From NCBI GenBank assembly GCA_020226215.1, contig CM035234.1, positions 65,993,823-66,057,822 on the forward strand: a stretch of 64,000 bases of DNA, written 5' to 3'. This document shows positions 34,906 to 46,104 of the stretch, piece by piece. The DNA comes from Sindora glabra. Its lineage: Eukaryota; Streptophyta; Magnoliopsida; Fabales; Fabaceae. A program made the translations under genes and the position numbers. Position 1 is the stretch's first letter; every line of letters starts with the position of its first letter. Under the pieces are notes generated by a model, which made no database searches, was not told the origin of the DNA, and saw only the letters and a list, made by a program, of their open reading frames with translations.

Positions 34906-35041
34906 AGGTGCCCCAAGGTTTTTTAAACCCTAGGTGGTGTGTCACAATCTCATCGGATGAGATTATTAAATACTTAGGTAATCTCATCCAATAGATGAGA
35001 TTATGCCACACCACTCAGAGTTTAAAATTCTTAGGGGTACT
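34906..35041. mobile_element. Fold-back MITE, 136 bp
   Basis: The two halves are inverted copies: AGGTGCCCC at the left, GGGGTACT at the right, then GGTGGTGTGTCACAATCTCATC against its reverse complement. Each arm itself contains a small hairpin (AATCTCATC/GATGAGATT). The central spacer is about TTAAATACTTAGG. A short TA-containing flank may be the target repeat; I cannot assign a superfamily. Confidence 0.65.
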
Positions 35042-37199
35042 ATAGTCTTCCCCTGTAAGTTATCATTGGCCACATTGTCATTTCAGGCATGGGCTACGAA
35101 GAACAAAAATGCCAATCTACCCTAATTTAATTGCCGTTGATAAAACGACAGGGTCGCTTTCCTAACAAACTTCAACAAATAATTAACGTAGATCCTGTGA
35201 GATTTTTTAATCAATACAATTTTTTTTGTTATAGATAATTCATCGGAGAGATCCTTTGAAGATTAAATTTTTTATTTTTTGAATATCCTTCTTTCAAATA
35301 TTTCAACAAATAAATTAAAATAAAAAAATATAAATTTTAATATATTAAAATTAATTTAATAATAGAAATATGTAACTTATCAGAAAGTGGAGTTCACACA
35401 GAATTACTTTAATGAAATTTTATAATTTTTAATTAAATGTTGTAACTGTTTTTATAGGAACCGAAAATTTTGCCAAAGTTTTTTAATATATTGCTATTTT
35501 TTATGATAGACCTGTAATTTTTTATGTATTTACTAAACATAAAAAATTGTGCATATTAATAAACTTTTGGATTTAAATTTAGGAAAAAAATTAGATAAAA
35601 TTTCGTGAATATTTGTTATGCAGTTTTGGATTAAAACTCGCATATTCAATTTGCAACTAATTAAGTAACTAATTAATAATTGAGTTATAATTATTAATGG
35701 TAAGTAACAAAAGTAATATATAAGTAAAATTTTAATTAGAAATTTTACAGTAAACACCTATAAAAATTCATATAAGTTTTCTCCTTAAATTTAATCTATT
35801 AACATTTTGAGTCAACTTTACATATTACTCACTCATATATTACAATGTCAATAAAAAATGTTAAAATTTATATATTGCAATAAAAAAATTTTCATTACTC
35901 ATCATTTTAATATTTATTAATAGTGTAAAATATTTTAATAGTAAATTAAATTTAAACTTCAAATATTTTATAAAAAAATATAAAATTTTATACAAAATTT
36001 ATCAGTTTTATGATTTTTAGATTAGATTTTCATAAAAATTGTAACATTCTTTTAAATACATAGGCTATCAAAATCTTTATGTTATATTTGATTTGTGAAA
36101 ATATTTTTGTTTTTATTTTTATTTCTTCAAAATGATTGTCATTTTCAACTTTTCATTTTTTAATGTGATTAGTACATGTTTATATAAATATAATTTTATT
36201 TTCAAATTGAAATAATAATTATGGAATAAGATGGTTCATGCTTGATTATGATGGCGTGAGTAGAGGTGGTAGAATTAGTTGAGCGGTGGTTTGTTTGCTG
36301 ATTCTAAAAATAATTTTCTGTATTTTGGGTAATTACTTTTATATTTTTTAAAATAAAAGTATCTGTTTGATAATTATTTTTATAATTTATTTTTAAAAAT
36401 TATAATTTTAAATATATATTTTACAAATATTTTTTGATTTATTTTTAGATATTCATTTTATAAATAAATGAAATCTTTCTTTATTTATTTTATTGGCTAT
36501 TTTTAATTTTTTTATTTTTCTTGAATTTAAAAATTAATTTTTTAAAGAAAAAAATTTTATAACCAATTTTTTATAATAAAAAACCCCAGATAGTTTTGAC
36601 TAAGAATAAAGCAGGGGGGATATTTGCAGTAAAGGTAGATGATGAATGTGAGTGGCGATGAAAAAAAAGTAGACTTGACTTGCTGATATTGGCAGCGTCA
36701 ATTGGGGGGAGGGGGGTTGGCCGTTGAGGTAAACAATGGGGATAAGTCAGTAAGTAATACTTTTGTCTTATTTGAAATAAAATTTATTCCTCGTTTTAAA
36801 AATTTAATAAAATATTAAAATTTTTATTTTATTTTTTATTAATAAATAATTTATTATTTGACCCATTCATTTGAAAATATTACAATAAATTTATTCTATT
36901 ATATTTCTGTTTTTATTTCGACCATTTTGATCTTTACATATAAAATATTATTTACTAATAATATAGCCATATTTATGCTCTTAATTTACTTATATTAATA
37001 TAATCATAAAACTTAAATGTATTAAATATATTAAAAGAATAATTTTAAAAGATTTAGTAAAAATAAATATAATATTAATTTTTTTAAAATATTTATAAAA
37101 ATAATTAAATATGATAAATAATAAAATACAAGATGGGTGATTGATAATTTGGACAATGATTTTTGATGATTGTGGTTGTCGTAGTGACATGGATGACAG
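35042..37199. other. AT-rich intergenic DNA
   Basis: Mostly A+T with homopolymer runs. A GC-richer stretch at 35060-35200 and a G-rich run at 36704-36720 (GGGGGGAGGGGGG) stand out. Short frames on the minus strand (35533-35757, 36990-37190) are low-complexity and not called. Confidence 0.5.
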
Positions 37200-38140
37200 T
37201 GGAAACGTAGAAAATAATTAAAATCCTTGCAAGTTATATTCTTATTTTTTATGCACTAAAAATACCACTAATTTTCTTTTTGTCTGATTCATTTGCTTTT
37301 CAACGGCATGGAAAAATGAAGTTAAATTTGCTTTTCAATGGAAGTGCCTTATCCAGAGTTGAAAGTGACAAAAAATTAGACTAGATCCCTTTCCTTTTAG
37401 ATACAAAAATACCTTTGCTTGTTTGCAATGGCAGATCTTGACCGGATAATTTAAGGGACAAAAATTTTGCGGACAAAAAATATTTTTTCAATTTTTTGTG
37501 TAATTATCTAACACTAATACATGATATAAAAAGTTCTGAGGCTACGGCCCTGGTACTTGGAAGCTCTATCACTGCTTTTTTTTTCCTTTTCTTTTGATTT
37601 CAAGCTCTGGTTTATTTGCTAGGAAAAAGGAAGCTGAATTTGGAGTTCAATGGAACTTAATACCAGCTTTTCTTCTACTTTATTACTTCGTCCTAAGAAA
37701 TTATTTTCCTTTCGCTTAAACTTGCTAAGCTAAAAGCGTTAAATTTCTTTGTCTGTCTTCCATGACTAATGACTGTTGATACCGTAAAATTTTATGAAAA
37801 AATAGTACTCCATATCTTAAATATTTGTAAAATTTTATCAAAAAGATGCGAATTTAATGAAAAATTTTTACAAGTTTTATAAAAAAAATTGCTACTTTTT
37901 TTTTTCTACTATAAAATCATGCGACTTCTAAAATCTTATCAAGGCAAAACCCTTGTTTGTTTTGTTGAAAAATAAGTTCTACGGAAAAATCTCATTTTTA
38001 GTATACACAGAAGATTTCATACGTCTTATATATTTTATAATTTATAAAATAAATACATAGTGTTATTATAATGAAAAATAAATTTACTTTAAGATAAGGA
38101 TATTAATTTTTGCAGCACTTTACAAGGTTGCTTCATGACG
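37200..38140 (+). repeat. Local repeat R, copy 1 (upstream of the DUF247 gene)
   Basis: It shares its first 230 bp with R copy 3 (for example TCCTTGCAAGTTA, ATTTGCTTTTCAA) and its last 550 bp with R copies 2 and 3 (GAATTTGGAGTTCAATGGAAC, TTCTTCTACTTTAT, AGAAATTATTTTC). A MITE-like block (37425-37575) lies in the middle. No coding sequence. It may be a relic of local duplication around the gene. Confidence 0.7.
37425..37575. mobile_element. Small MITE with GCARTGGCRGAGC-type ends, copy 1
   Basis: The left end GCAATGGCAGATC is matched by the reverse complement of the right end (GCAGTGATAGAGC). The interior contains GGGACAAAAATT and TGATATAAAAAGTT, shared with 41885-42023. R copy 3 lacks it, consistent with insertion into R1 and R2 or their ancestor. 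Confidence 0.5.
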
Positions 38141-39184
38141 GAGTTGATTTTTTTTTCATATATATTTTATATTTTATTATATTTATTATTTTATTTTTGT
38201 ACTTTTTTTACATTTATTAATCTTATTATTTATTTTTGTTATGTTTAATTGTTTGAGTAATATTGAATTTAATTTTTTCACAATTGAATTGTGATCCAAA
38301 AAAGTTAATGGATTATTGTTTTAAATATAAATATTATTTAAATTATTAAATATAAAAAAATAATGAAAAAAGAAGGAGCTTGTCGATTGGTCCTGCCTAT
38401 TTACGCTTATTTTATAAGGAGTTTAATTTTTTATAGATCGATTCCTTTGATTTGTAAGCTAGGAATATGTTTAATTAGATGAAATGAAAGGAGAATAAAA
38501 ACAGAAATAAAAAAGAGAATGATTAAAAAGTTTGTTTAATATGTATTATGAAATAAGATGGAATTTCTATTTTATTGTAAAAATAATGAAACAAATAATT
38601 TTATCATTTATGAAATGAATCTTTTTACGCACGTATCTATCATATTTTTTATATATTCTAACATTATTTTTTGTTAATATATAATAAAAAATATTAATTT
38701 TTAAATATTTTCGGTAAAAACATTTTAATAGTAAAATTTAAAATATAATATTTTTGTATTATGCATAAAAATGTTTAATATAAAAATTTATTAAATTAAT
38801 TTTTTTGTCTTTATTATAGGAATTTTTTTGTTAATTATAATTTTAATGATAAAATTTAAATATTGATTATATCATATAATTTAATAATATTAAATTATAT
38901 AATAAAATATTTATTATTTTTATAATAAAAATATTTTTATCATCAATTTTTTTTTATTTTATTGTATCAAATATAAAAATAAAACGAAATATTTATTTCA
39001 TTTCTATTCACGTTTCGTTCCGTTCCATTTTGTCCCTATCCATTAGTCACTACTCTGCACATGTAAACAGAACATTTTATGCTATCTTAACTTTTTTGTC
39101 ATATGAAAAATATTTTCCAACAAATTTCTTTTTACTATCGGCTTGCTCTTAATTATTAGAAAAAAGGAGTGAATTTCAGCATCA
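38141..39184. other. AT-rich region upstream of the DUF247 gene
   Basis: It contains the promoter side of the gene, but I see no convincing TATA box. 38470-39040 has loose inverted ends (GAAATGAAAGGAGAATAAAA near the left, TTTCATTTCTATTC near the right) that could be a degraded MITE about 150 bp before the start codon. Confidence 0.35.
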
Positions 39185-40675
39185 ATGGCATCCAACACTC
39201 CCTCTGAAACCGAAAGTAAGAACCAGGAACACGCGGTTGACATCCCAGAAGACTTCAACATTGTCCAGTCTTCCAGCTGTTGCATCTACAAAGTCCCTCC
39301 CAATCTTCGCGAGGTGAAGCCAGAAGCTTATACCCCTCAGTTGATCGCAATAGGCCCTCTTCATCACAAAACTAAAAAACTTGAGCCCATGCAGGCAGAG
39401 AAACACAGATATCGTGAGTTCTTCGAGCAACGATGCCAACGCCACCATTCGCACGCAAAAGAATTGCTTGAGCGCTTCAAATCCTGGCTCGAAAATGAAG
39501 AAGAACAAATCCGCCATTCTTATGCAGTGAAGCTCTGTGAAGAAAATTGCAGTAAAAAAGAGTTTTTGGAGATGATATATTTGGATGCTGTGTTCATCAT
39601 GGAGCATTTCCTCAGGTTCAGGTCTTGGAAATCTGACCAAACCCGGAACGACGTTGAAAAGCATGATTATATGATCACTAGACCATTGCTTCGCAAAAGC
39701 ATCCTCCGCGACTTGTTATTGTTGGAGAATCAAATTCCGATGTTTGTATTGGAGGTATTATATGACAACTTTCCTGCTGTTGATGGGAACCAAACTCGTT
39801 CTGGTTTTCTGAATCTCGCCGAGGAGTACTTCTGTGAGCAGACCTTTGATCGGACGCCTTCATCGACCAGTTCCTGTTTTGGTTGTGCTTCGAAAGCTTC
39901 ACATAAAACCACCAATGGCACCAAGAATTTGGGAAACATGAGGCATTTCACCGACATGATAAGGTATTTGTACCTTCCGGAGAATCTGAACTTTGATGGT
40001 GATAAAAAATCTCTTGATGAAAATCCTCTTCCCGTCCTAAAGACCGCGACGCAGTTGAACGAGGCAGGAGTTACCTTCGAGAAAGTTGAGAATAAATTGA
40101 AAAAGGCAGGAGTTACCTTAAAGAAAGTTGAGAATAAATGCTTACTTGATATCGAGTTCGAGAAAGAGCCACTGAGTTGTTTTCTGTGCTTGGGTTGCTT
40201 CCCAAAATACCCATATTTCAATTGGTTCAAAGCTCGGTTTAAGATTCCGCAGTTAAAAGTCGACCAATGGACGGAGTGTCGCTTCCGGAACCTTATTGCG
40301 TTGGAGCAGTGTCACTATCCAGAACAACCTTATATCTGCAACTACGTTTCTCTGATTGATTCTCTGATTCACACGAAAGATGATGTCGAGTTGCTGGTCG
40401 AGAAGGGAGTGATTAGACATGAGCTGGGAAGCCATAAGGAATTGGCGACTGTGGTTAATGGTCTCTGCAAATACGTTGTTGTGAATAGAACATGTTACAA
40501 ACAAAGGATTGAGGACCTGAATAAGCACTACGGACACATTTGGAACCGTTCAATGGCGGCGTTAAGGTTGGTGTACTTTCGTGATCCTTGGAGAGCAAGT
40601 TCAACAGTGGTTGGAGTTGCTGTTCTGGTATTCACTATCTTTAACTTCTGTCGCATTGTCCGCGTGCTATATTAG
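39185..40675 (+). CDS. DUF247 (UPF0481) family protein, single exon, 496 aa
   Basis: Plant DUF247 proteins are mostly of unknown function; some grass members lie at self-incompatibility loci. The whole domain is here: CCIYKVPPNLR (32-42), AYTPQLIAIGPLHH (48-61), EKHRYREFF (72-80), FLEMIYLDAVFIMEHFLRF (127-145), RDLLLLENQIPMFVLE (175-190), DMIRYLYLP (257-265), TATQLNEAGV (287-296), a conserved half from IPQLKVDQWTECRFRNLIALEQ (354-375), and FRDPWRASSTVVG (465-477). Residues about 474-491 form one C-terminal membrane helix, as is usual in the family. An in-frame TGA at 39170-39172 fixes the start. Two oddities are visible: a 14-residue tandem repeat (294-307 and 308-321) and a Cys/aromatic insert (about 329-351). 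GC content and open frame contrast sharply with the surroundings. No partner gene is nearby. Confidence 0.96.
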   Translation: MASNTPSETESKNQEHAVDIPEDFNIVQSSSCCIYKVPPNLREVKPEAYTPQLIAIGPLHHKTKKLEPMQAEKHRYREFFEQRCQRHHSHAKELLERFKSWLENEEEQIRHSYAVKLCEENCSKKEFLEMIYLDAVFIMEHFLRFRSWKSDQTRNDVEKHDYMITRPLLRKSILRDLLLLENQIPMFVLEVLYDNFPAVDGNQTRSGFLNLAEEYFCEQTFDRTPSSTSSCFGCASKASHKTTNGTKNLGNMRHFTDMIRYLYLPENLNFDGDKKSLDENPLPVLKTATQLNEAGVTFEKVENKLKKAGVTLKKVENKCLLDIEFEKEPLSCFLCLGCFPKYPYFNWFKARFKIPQLKVDQWTECRFRNLIALEQCHYPEQPYICNYVSLIDSLIHTKDDVELLVEKGVIRHELGSHKELATVVNGLCKYVVVNRTCYKQRIEDLNKHYGHIWNRSMAALRLVYFRDPWRASSTVVGVAVLVFTIFNFCRIVRVLY

Positions 40676-41638
40676 ATGGACAGAAGAGTAATGCAAGCCA
40701 TGGAATTTACTTAATCTCGCTTCTTGTCCATCTGAACGGGATCTGGTTTCTCTCTCTAGAGTGTAAAATACACTTAGGGGAATTTGATTTAAACGTGATT
40801 CAAGCTTGTTGCTGCTCGTTCTAAGTGAGATTAAGTGAGTTCCTTAAATTGATCATGATCTAATATTACCTCATCTTATTATTATCTTACTCTTTTTGTT
40901 TTTTGTTTTAATTCTGCAATGTACTTATATTAAGTAAGATCGAGTGAATGAAAATAAAGGTGACTATCCGAAGCAGAAGATGCTGGTGTGTTGATCTTTA
41001 TGTTAAGTAGAGCTACGAAGGTGATGTGGACATTGAATTGTAATATATGTCAGTGTCGTATGATGTAATGTTATGGACGTTGCATAATAGTATGTCTCTA
41101 TTACGGCCGTGTGTTGCATAAGATATAGAACATGTTGCAAAGTTTGGTAATAATTTTTTTATTTCACAAGTTATTTTTGTTATTTAATTGACTGAATACG
41201 ATGATAAACTGAAGCATATTCAATAAATGGGGAAATCTCGCCTCGCACTCTTATTCTTGCTACTTCACTCATGACTTTTCATATGCAATTAGAATTCAGA
41301 ATTATTTATATTTTGCTCATCTACAAAAAGCATAAAAAAGGATACACTCTTATAAATTTATGCATTGAGTTAAGCGCCAGAAATCAACCCTAAATTTGTG
41401 TATTCTCCTCAAAGCAACAGGACTTGTATTTTGCCGCAACAAAATAGAAAATAAAGAGCAAATAAATAAATAAATGAGTAAAAACACCCAAACTCAAACT
41501 AAAAGAAATTAGGAAAGAAAATTTAAAATACCCTTTCAATTTGTGTATTTTTAAACCGCAGTATACATCATTGACTCAATGCCTCTATTATCTTATCAAT
41601 AGAGGTGTAGGATTGAGATAGTTTGCTCCAATACATAA
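40676..41638 (+). other. 3' flank of the DUF247 gene
   Basis: Probable 3' UTR, with an AATAAA signal at 40953-40958 about 280 bp after the stop codon. After that there is AT-rich intergenic sequence with no ORF. 41578-41620 (AGAGGTGTAGGATTGAG) loosely resembles a hAT-like MITE end. Confidence 0.45.
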
Positions 41639-41715
41639 TTTAAAAATATGATAATTTGGTTTAAATAATTTAAAAATATGATAATTTGGTTTAAATAATT
41701 TAAAAATATGATAAT
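41639..41715. repeat. 30-bp tandem repeat, 2.6 copies
   Basis: TTTAAAAATATGATAATTTG plus GTTTAAATAA is repeated exactly twice and then partly a third time. Confidence 0.9.
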
Positions 41716-41884
41716 AGTGAAAGATTATTTAATCCTTATTATTTCTTGTTTCATTTGCCAGTGGACCCTTTTATCCATTACATTTATAGTTTACATGGCT
41801 GCTATTTTGATCTGGCAATTTCATCTACTTATACTACAATGATAAGATCTCATTTCATTAACTCATGGCTAAAGCAAAGGGGTC

Positions 41885-42605
41885 TAACGGTGGCCTACGA
41901 AAGCTCTTTAAATTTTGGGGACAAAAATTATTTTTTAAATTTTTTTATAATTATATAATATTAATATATAATATAAAAAGTTTTGAAGTCAAGGTCCCCG
42001 GTACTTAGAAGTTCCGCCACTGCTTGGCTTTTTTTTTTTTTTTGGTCTCAAACTCTGATTTGTTTGCTAGGAAAAATGAAGCTAAATTTGGAGTTCAATG
42101 GAACTTAATACCAGTTTTTCTTCTACTTTATTTCGTCCTAAGAAATTATTTTCCTTCTGCTAAACTTGCTAAGCTAAAAGCATTAAATTTATTTGTCTGT
42201 CTTCCATGATTCACGACTGTTCATATGGTAAAATTTTACGAAAAAGTAAAGATTTTATGAAAAAGTAGTACTCCATATCTTAAATATTTGTAAAATTTTA
42301 TCAAAAAGATGCTAATTTAATGGAAAAAAATTTACAAGTTAAAAGAAAATCACAACTTTTTTCTTCTATAAAATCATGCGACTTCTGAAATCTTATCAAC
42401 GCAAAACCTTGTTTGTTTTGTTGAACAATAACTTCTACGGAAAAATTTCATTTTTAGTATATCCAGAAGATTTCATGCGAGTTATATGTTTTATAATTAA
42501 TAAAATATTACATAGTATTATTATATATAATGAAAAATAAATTTACTTTTAGATAAGGATATAAATTTCCATAGCACTCTACAAGGATGCTTAATGGATG
42601 AATTA
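41885..42605 (+). repeat. Local repeat R, copy 2, with a MITE at its left
   Basis: 41885-42023 is the second copy of the small MITE (right end GTTCCGCCACTGC). 42040-42605 follows R copy 1 closely (GAGTTCAATGGAACTTAATA, ACTCCATATCTTAAATATTT, ATAAAATCATGCGACTTCT). The 61-codon frame at 42024-42209 lies inside the repeat and is not a gene. Confidence 0.7.
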
Positions 42606-43117
42606 GATCAGTTTATGGGTTGATGTTAAATATGTCAAGATATATTATCTATAATTTATTTAATAATTTAAATTAATAACAGTTATATTTTAAAATTATT
42701 TGTTAAATTTAATTATTTATTATTTATAAAAATATTTTTAATTATTAATAAAACATTATTTTAAATTTTTATTGCCATTTTATTAAATTAAAAATTTTAT
42801 ATTTTTATTATATATATTTATTTATAATTTAATTATTAATTATTTTTAAAAAATATTTTAAAATTTTAATATAAATTCTTAAATAAATTGATGTATTAAC
42901 TTGAATTTGTATATTTATATTGAATTACTGTGTTATATTAGAAAGTACTATTCTTAAGTCAAAATAAATTAGAGTTTTGCTATGCACTTTTTAAAATTGT
43001 TGAAGATGTAACTTCGCCTCAAGGCTGGGCAGTGAAAATGCAATTTATCCTAACTAATTCTTTAAACTGTTTGCCAAATGGAAACAAAACTTGGTAAGTA
43101 GTCACATGGGACCATGG
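42606..43117. other. AT-rich intergenic DNA, nothing recognised
   Basis: Long A/T stretches to about 42960, then a less AT-rich approach to the segment at 43118. Confidence 0.5.
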
Positions 43118-43430
43118 TCAGTCTTTAATATAAAAACAGACTTTCTCACAGAGAGAGACGCACTCTAATAAAGAAAGATAATTTAGTGGCAAGAAGAGCT
43201 TGCAAACGATACAGAGGAAATTGTCTGAAACCAAAGGATTTTCTACTCTTACTTTCCCTTTGATCTCAGAGAACCAAAAGCAAGTATCTCTTGCCTGTTT
43301 CCAAACCCATCCTTTTTTCGTTGGAGTTTTCTTAGCATTCGGCAGATCATTATCTGTAACTGATGGTTTGTGGTCCCGAAATCCTTCAAAGATCTGAAGA
43401 GATATTAACATTTCTTCTTTCCGTAGAAAG
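43118..43430 (+). other. Gene-like segment: possible promoter and untranslated exon
   Basis: Base composition is clearly richer than its surroundings. ATATAAAAACAG at about 43128-43139 could be a TATA box, followed by CTTTCTCACAGAGAGAGACG, a typical plant 5'-UTR style pyrimidine/GA tract. Frames are open on both strands (65 codons at 43200-43397 plus, 97 codons at 43118-43411 minus), but neither shows a known domain. It could be the first exon of a lost or unrecognised gene. Confidence 0.3.
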
Positions 43431-43434
43431 TCAG

Positions 43435-44210
43435 TTTAGCTAAAATTCTTGCAAGTTAAATCCTTGTCTTTTATGCTCTGAAATACCACTGATTTTCCTT
43501 TTGTTTGGTTCATTTGCTGTTCAATGGTTTGGAAAAGGGAAGCAGAAGTTGTTTTCAAAGGAATCTCCTACCAATTTTTGTACCTGCTTCAGTGTTAAAA
43601 GTAGTTTTTCACTTTGCTAAATCGGTATAAAATAAGAAAAAAAGAAAAAAAATCAAGCTAGATATCTTTCTTTTTAGGTACTAAAATGGCAGCTTTTTTT
43701 TTTTTTTGGGTGGGGGGGGGGGGGGTTGGGGGCATGCGTTGGTTTATTTGCTTGGAAGAAAGAAACTGAATTTGGAGTTAAATTGAACCTAATTCCAATA
43801 TTTCTTCTACTTTATCCTGTCTTAAGAAATTATTTTCTTTCTGCTAAAACTTGCTAAACTAAAATGATAATAATAATAATTCCTTTGTCTTTCTTGCTAT
43901 GTTTATTTTTATGAAAAAAATGGAAGATTTTACGAGAAAATTGCACGTTATATCTTCAACACTTATAGAACTTAAGAAAAAAATTACAAACTTAATAGAA
44001 AGTTTGCAGTTTTTTTTTTAATAAAAGTACGCAACTTCCGCTAAAATCATACCAAAGGAAAACCTTTTTGTTTTCTTGAAATATAACTGCAGAAAATTTT
44101 TATTTATTTGGATACTTGTAGTAGATTTTCATTCTACCTGGATAAATTGTAATTAATAAAATAATACATAATATTATGATAATAATTTTTTTTCAAATAT
44201 AAGATATTAG
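43435..44210 (+). repeat. Local repeat R, copy 3
   Basis: It matches R copy 1 at both ends (TTGCAAGTTAAATCCTTG; GAATTTGGAGTTAAATTGAA; GAAATTATTTTCTTTCTGCT) but lacks the MITE. In the equivalent place it has a T run followed by a G run (43694-43733). Confidence 0.65.
43708..43733 (+). repeat. G-rich homopolymer tract
   Basis: GGGTG followed by a run of about 14 G, then TTGGGGG, directly after 14-15 T. It could form a G-quadruplex and is also a likely sequencing or assembly weak spot. Confidence 0.8.
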
Positions 44211-45031
44211 TTCTTGTCATACTCTGTTTTTTCAAAGCTCCATCTCTAATTGAACACTAGTACTTTACACATTCATAAAATTTGCTTCATTTTCTCCACA
44301 AAGAATTTTTTAAATAAAATTATCAAAATTACAAAACAAAGTTATTACTCATATAAAATTTAGGATTGATAAATTCTAACATCAAACTATGCTAAAACTT
44401 TTTTGATCAATCTAAATGCAATAACAAATTCAACAACGTCATTTGGACCCAAGCTTGATAAAACCGAGCTTTGATACCACTAATTAGGTAAAATTTTTAG
44501 ATGGTTGCAATGATGGGGAAGTGATGCACCGGTGTAAACAAGATAAAAAACACAATAAATTAGCAAACATAGATATTTAATGTGATTTAGATTTTAACCT
44601 ATTCCATGGGCAAAAACAAGAAATAAATCCACTTATTTTGAAGAATTATAGAGAGAATATTAATGATAAGAATTCTCAAATTCACACCTTAGATATACGT
44701 AAAAATGCTTTACAATGTATATAATGTTTACTCTAAAAAAATCTTATGAAAAGAAAGTAAGCAAATTGTAGGACCTTAAGTATTCCCCAAATAGATTATA
44801 AATACAAACTTTCTCCCACCTCACATATTAGTTTCTTCAACAAATTGTTTATACCTAACACAATATATTTATAGGTCAAAAGACTAAATAAAAGGAATCT
44901 TAATTTTAGTTGGGGAATATTCAAAATAAAAAATTAACATAAATTGATAATAACCATAATTTTAATAAAAAATTTAAAAGAAGAAATAATCGTCGATAGG
45001 TAATTGTTAGAATTTAGGTAAAATCCTAACA
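44211..45031 (-). mobile_element. Minus-strand copia fragment D: LTR, primer site and short leader
   Basis: Read on the minus strand, an LTR runs from TGTTAGGATTTTACC (45031) to about 44481. It contains TATAAATA (44866-44873) and is followed by TGGTATCAAAGC (44479-44468), one change from the tRNA-Met primer site TGGTATCAGAGC. A leader continues to about 44220 and then stops, so gag and pol are missing. The LTR length is about 550 bp, shorter than the other families here. The LTR start is less certain than its end. Confidence 0.7.
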
Positions 45032-46104
45032 ATATACATTGATACTTAATGGAGGTTTAAACAAACAAATTTTCAAAAGAAGAATTTTTCTTTATATTTT
45101 ATTCTCCTGTGGATATTACTTGGCCATGAATATAATGTTCATCTTACAAATAATAAATTAACTTTGATAAATACAATATCAAATCATTTTCATATTTTTT
45201 CTCTAAATTTGCATTTTCATAATTCCAATTACTAAATCTTCATGGTAAATGTTAAAATATAATTTATTAAGTATTAAGAAGTCTTTATTTATAAATTACC
45301 AAAAATAAGTATTTGTTTATGTATTTTTAATTAAAAATATGATTTATTTTAATGTATAAAGAAAATTTTGATAAAGATATTTTTGAAAAATTTTCTAGAT
45401 TTCCAAGAATATGAAATACAGAACAAAAATAGAAACATAACATTACAAATATAACAAAATATTCCTAAGAATATTTATAAAGAACCAAATATGGAAATGT
45501 CATATTTCCAAGTAATGGTTTAAAAGTTTGTTCAACCATTAACTTGGAAAAATGACTAGGTTAAGGTTGGGCTACTTTAACCAATCAAATCAAATGATTA
45601 AATGAGTTAACATATTTTTCATACATATAAAATATTATTTATATGCATATACAATGGTATAAATTAAATATATTTCTAAAACACCATAAATTAATATTGA
45701 ATTTATGTTTATACTAATTAATGTAAACTAAATCTAATTATAATAAACATATTAAAATTGAAGTTATTTAGGCATTAAACTTAAGTTGTTTATAAAAAAT
45801 TTTGCTCTACTAGGTTTTGGTGTTTTCAATTATAGTGGCAATGATAAAACGAAAGCAAACCTCGGTAGAAAAGGTGGATCTCCTTGAACAGAGTATAAAA
45901 AAATAAAATAAGGGGAAGTAAAAGCAACAAGAAGGAAAAATGATGTGCACTTAGTGCAGGAGACTATTGGGAAAACCATGAAATTTTATAAATTAAAAGT
46001 CTCTGATAGGATTTGAGGGTTTCAGAAACAAAAAGAATGATTTTCAAGATATAATAGATAATAGGATATCTGTAGAAGATAAGGAAATTTCAAAAGAGGA
46101 TTAC
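45032..46104. other. AT-rich intergenic DNA with one hairpin
   Basis: No gene seen. 45505-45550 holds a 16-bp inverted repeat (TTTCCAAGTAATGGTT / AACCATTAACTTGGAAA, one bulge) with a 13-nt loop. 45790-46080 is somewhat less AT-rich but carries no recognisable frame. Confidence 0.5.

Noticed and set aside
39182..39664. 160-codon minus-strand frame over the DUF247 gene
   Set aside because: Antisense shadow of a strongly supported gene with family motifs on the plus strand. The same applies to frames at 39678-39902, 39730-40230 and 40253-40537.
42024..42209. 61-codon plus-strand frame
   Set aside because: Part of repeat R copy 2, and disrupted in copies 1 and 3.
44466..44480. Sequence complementary to tRNA-Met as a possible tRNA gene
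   Set aside because: Only the 12-nt primer-binding complement is present next to an LTR; no cloverleaf. The same holds at 72-84 and 50867-50879.
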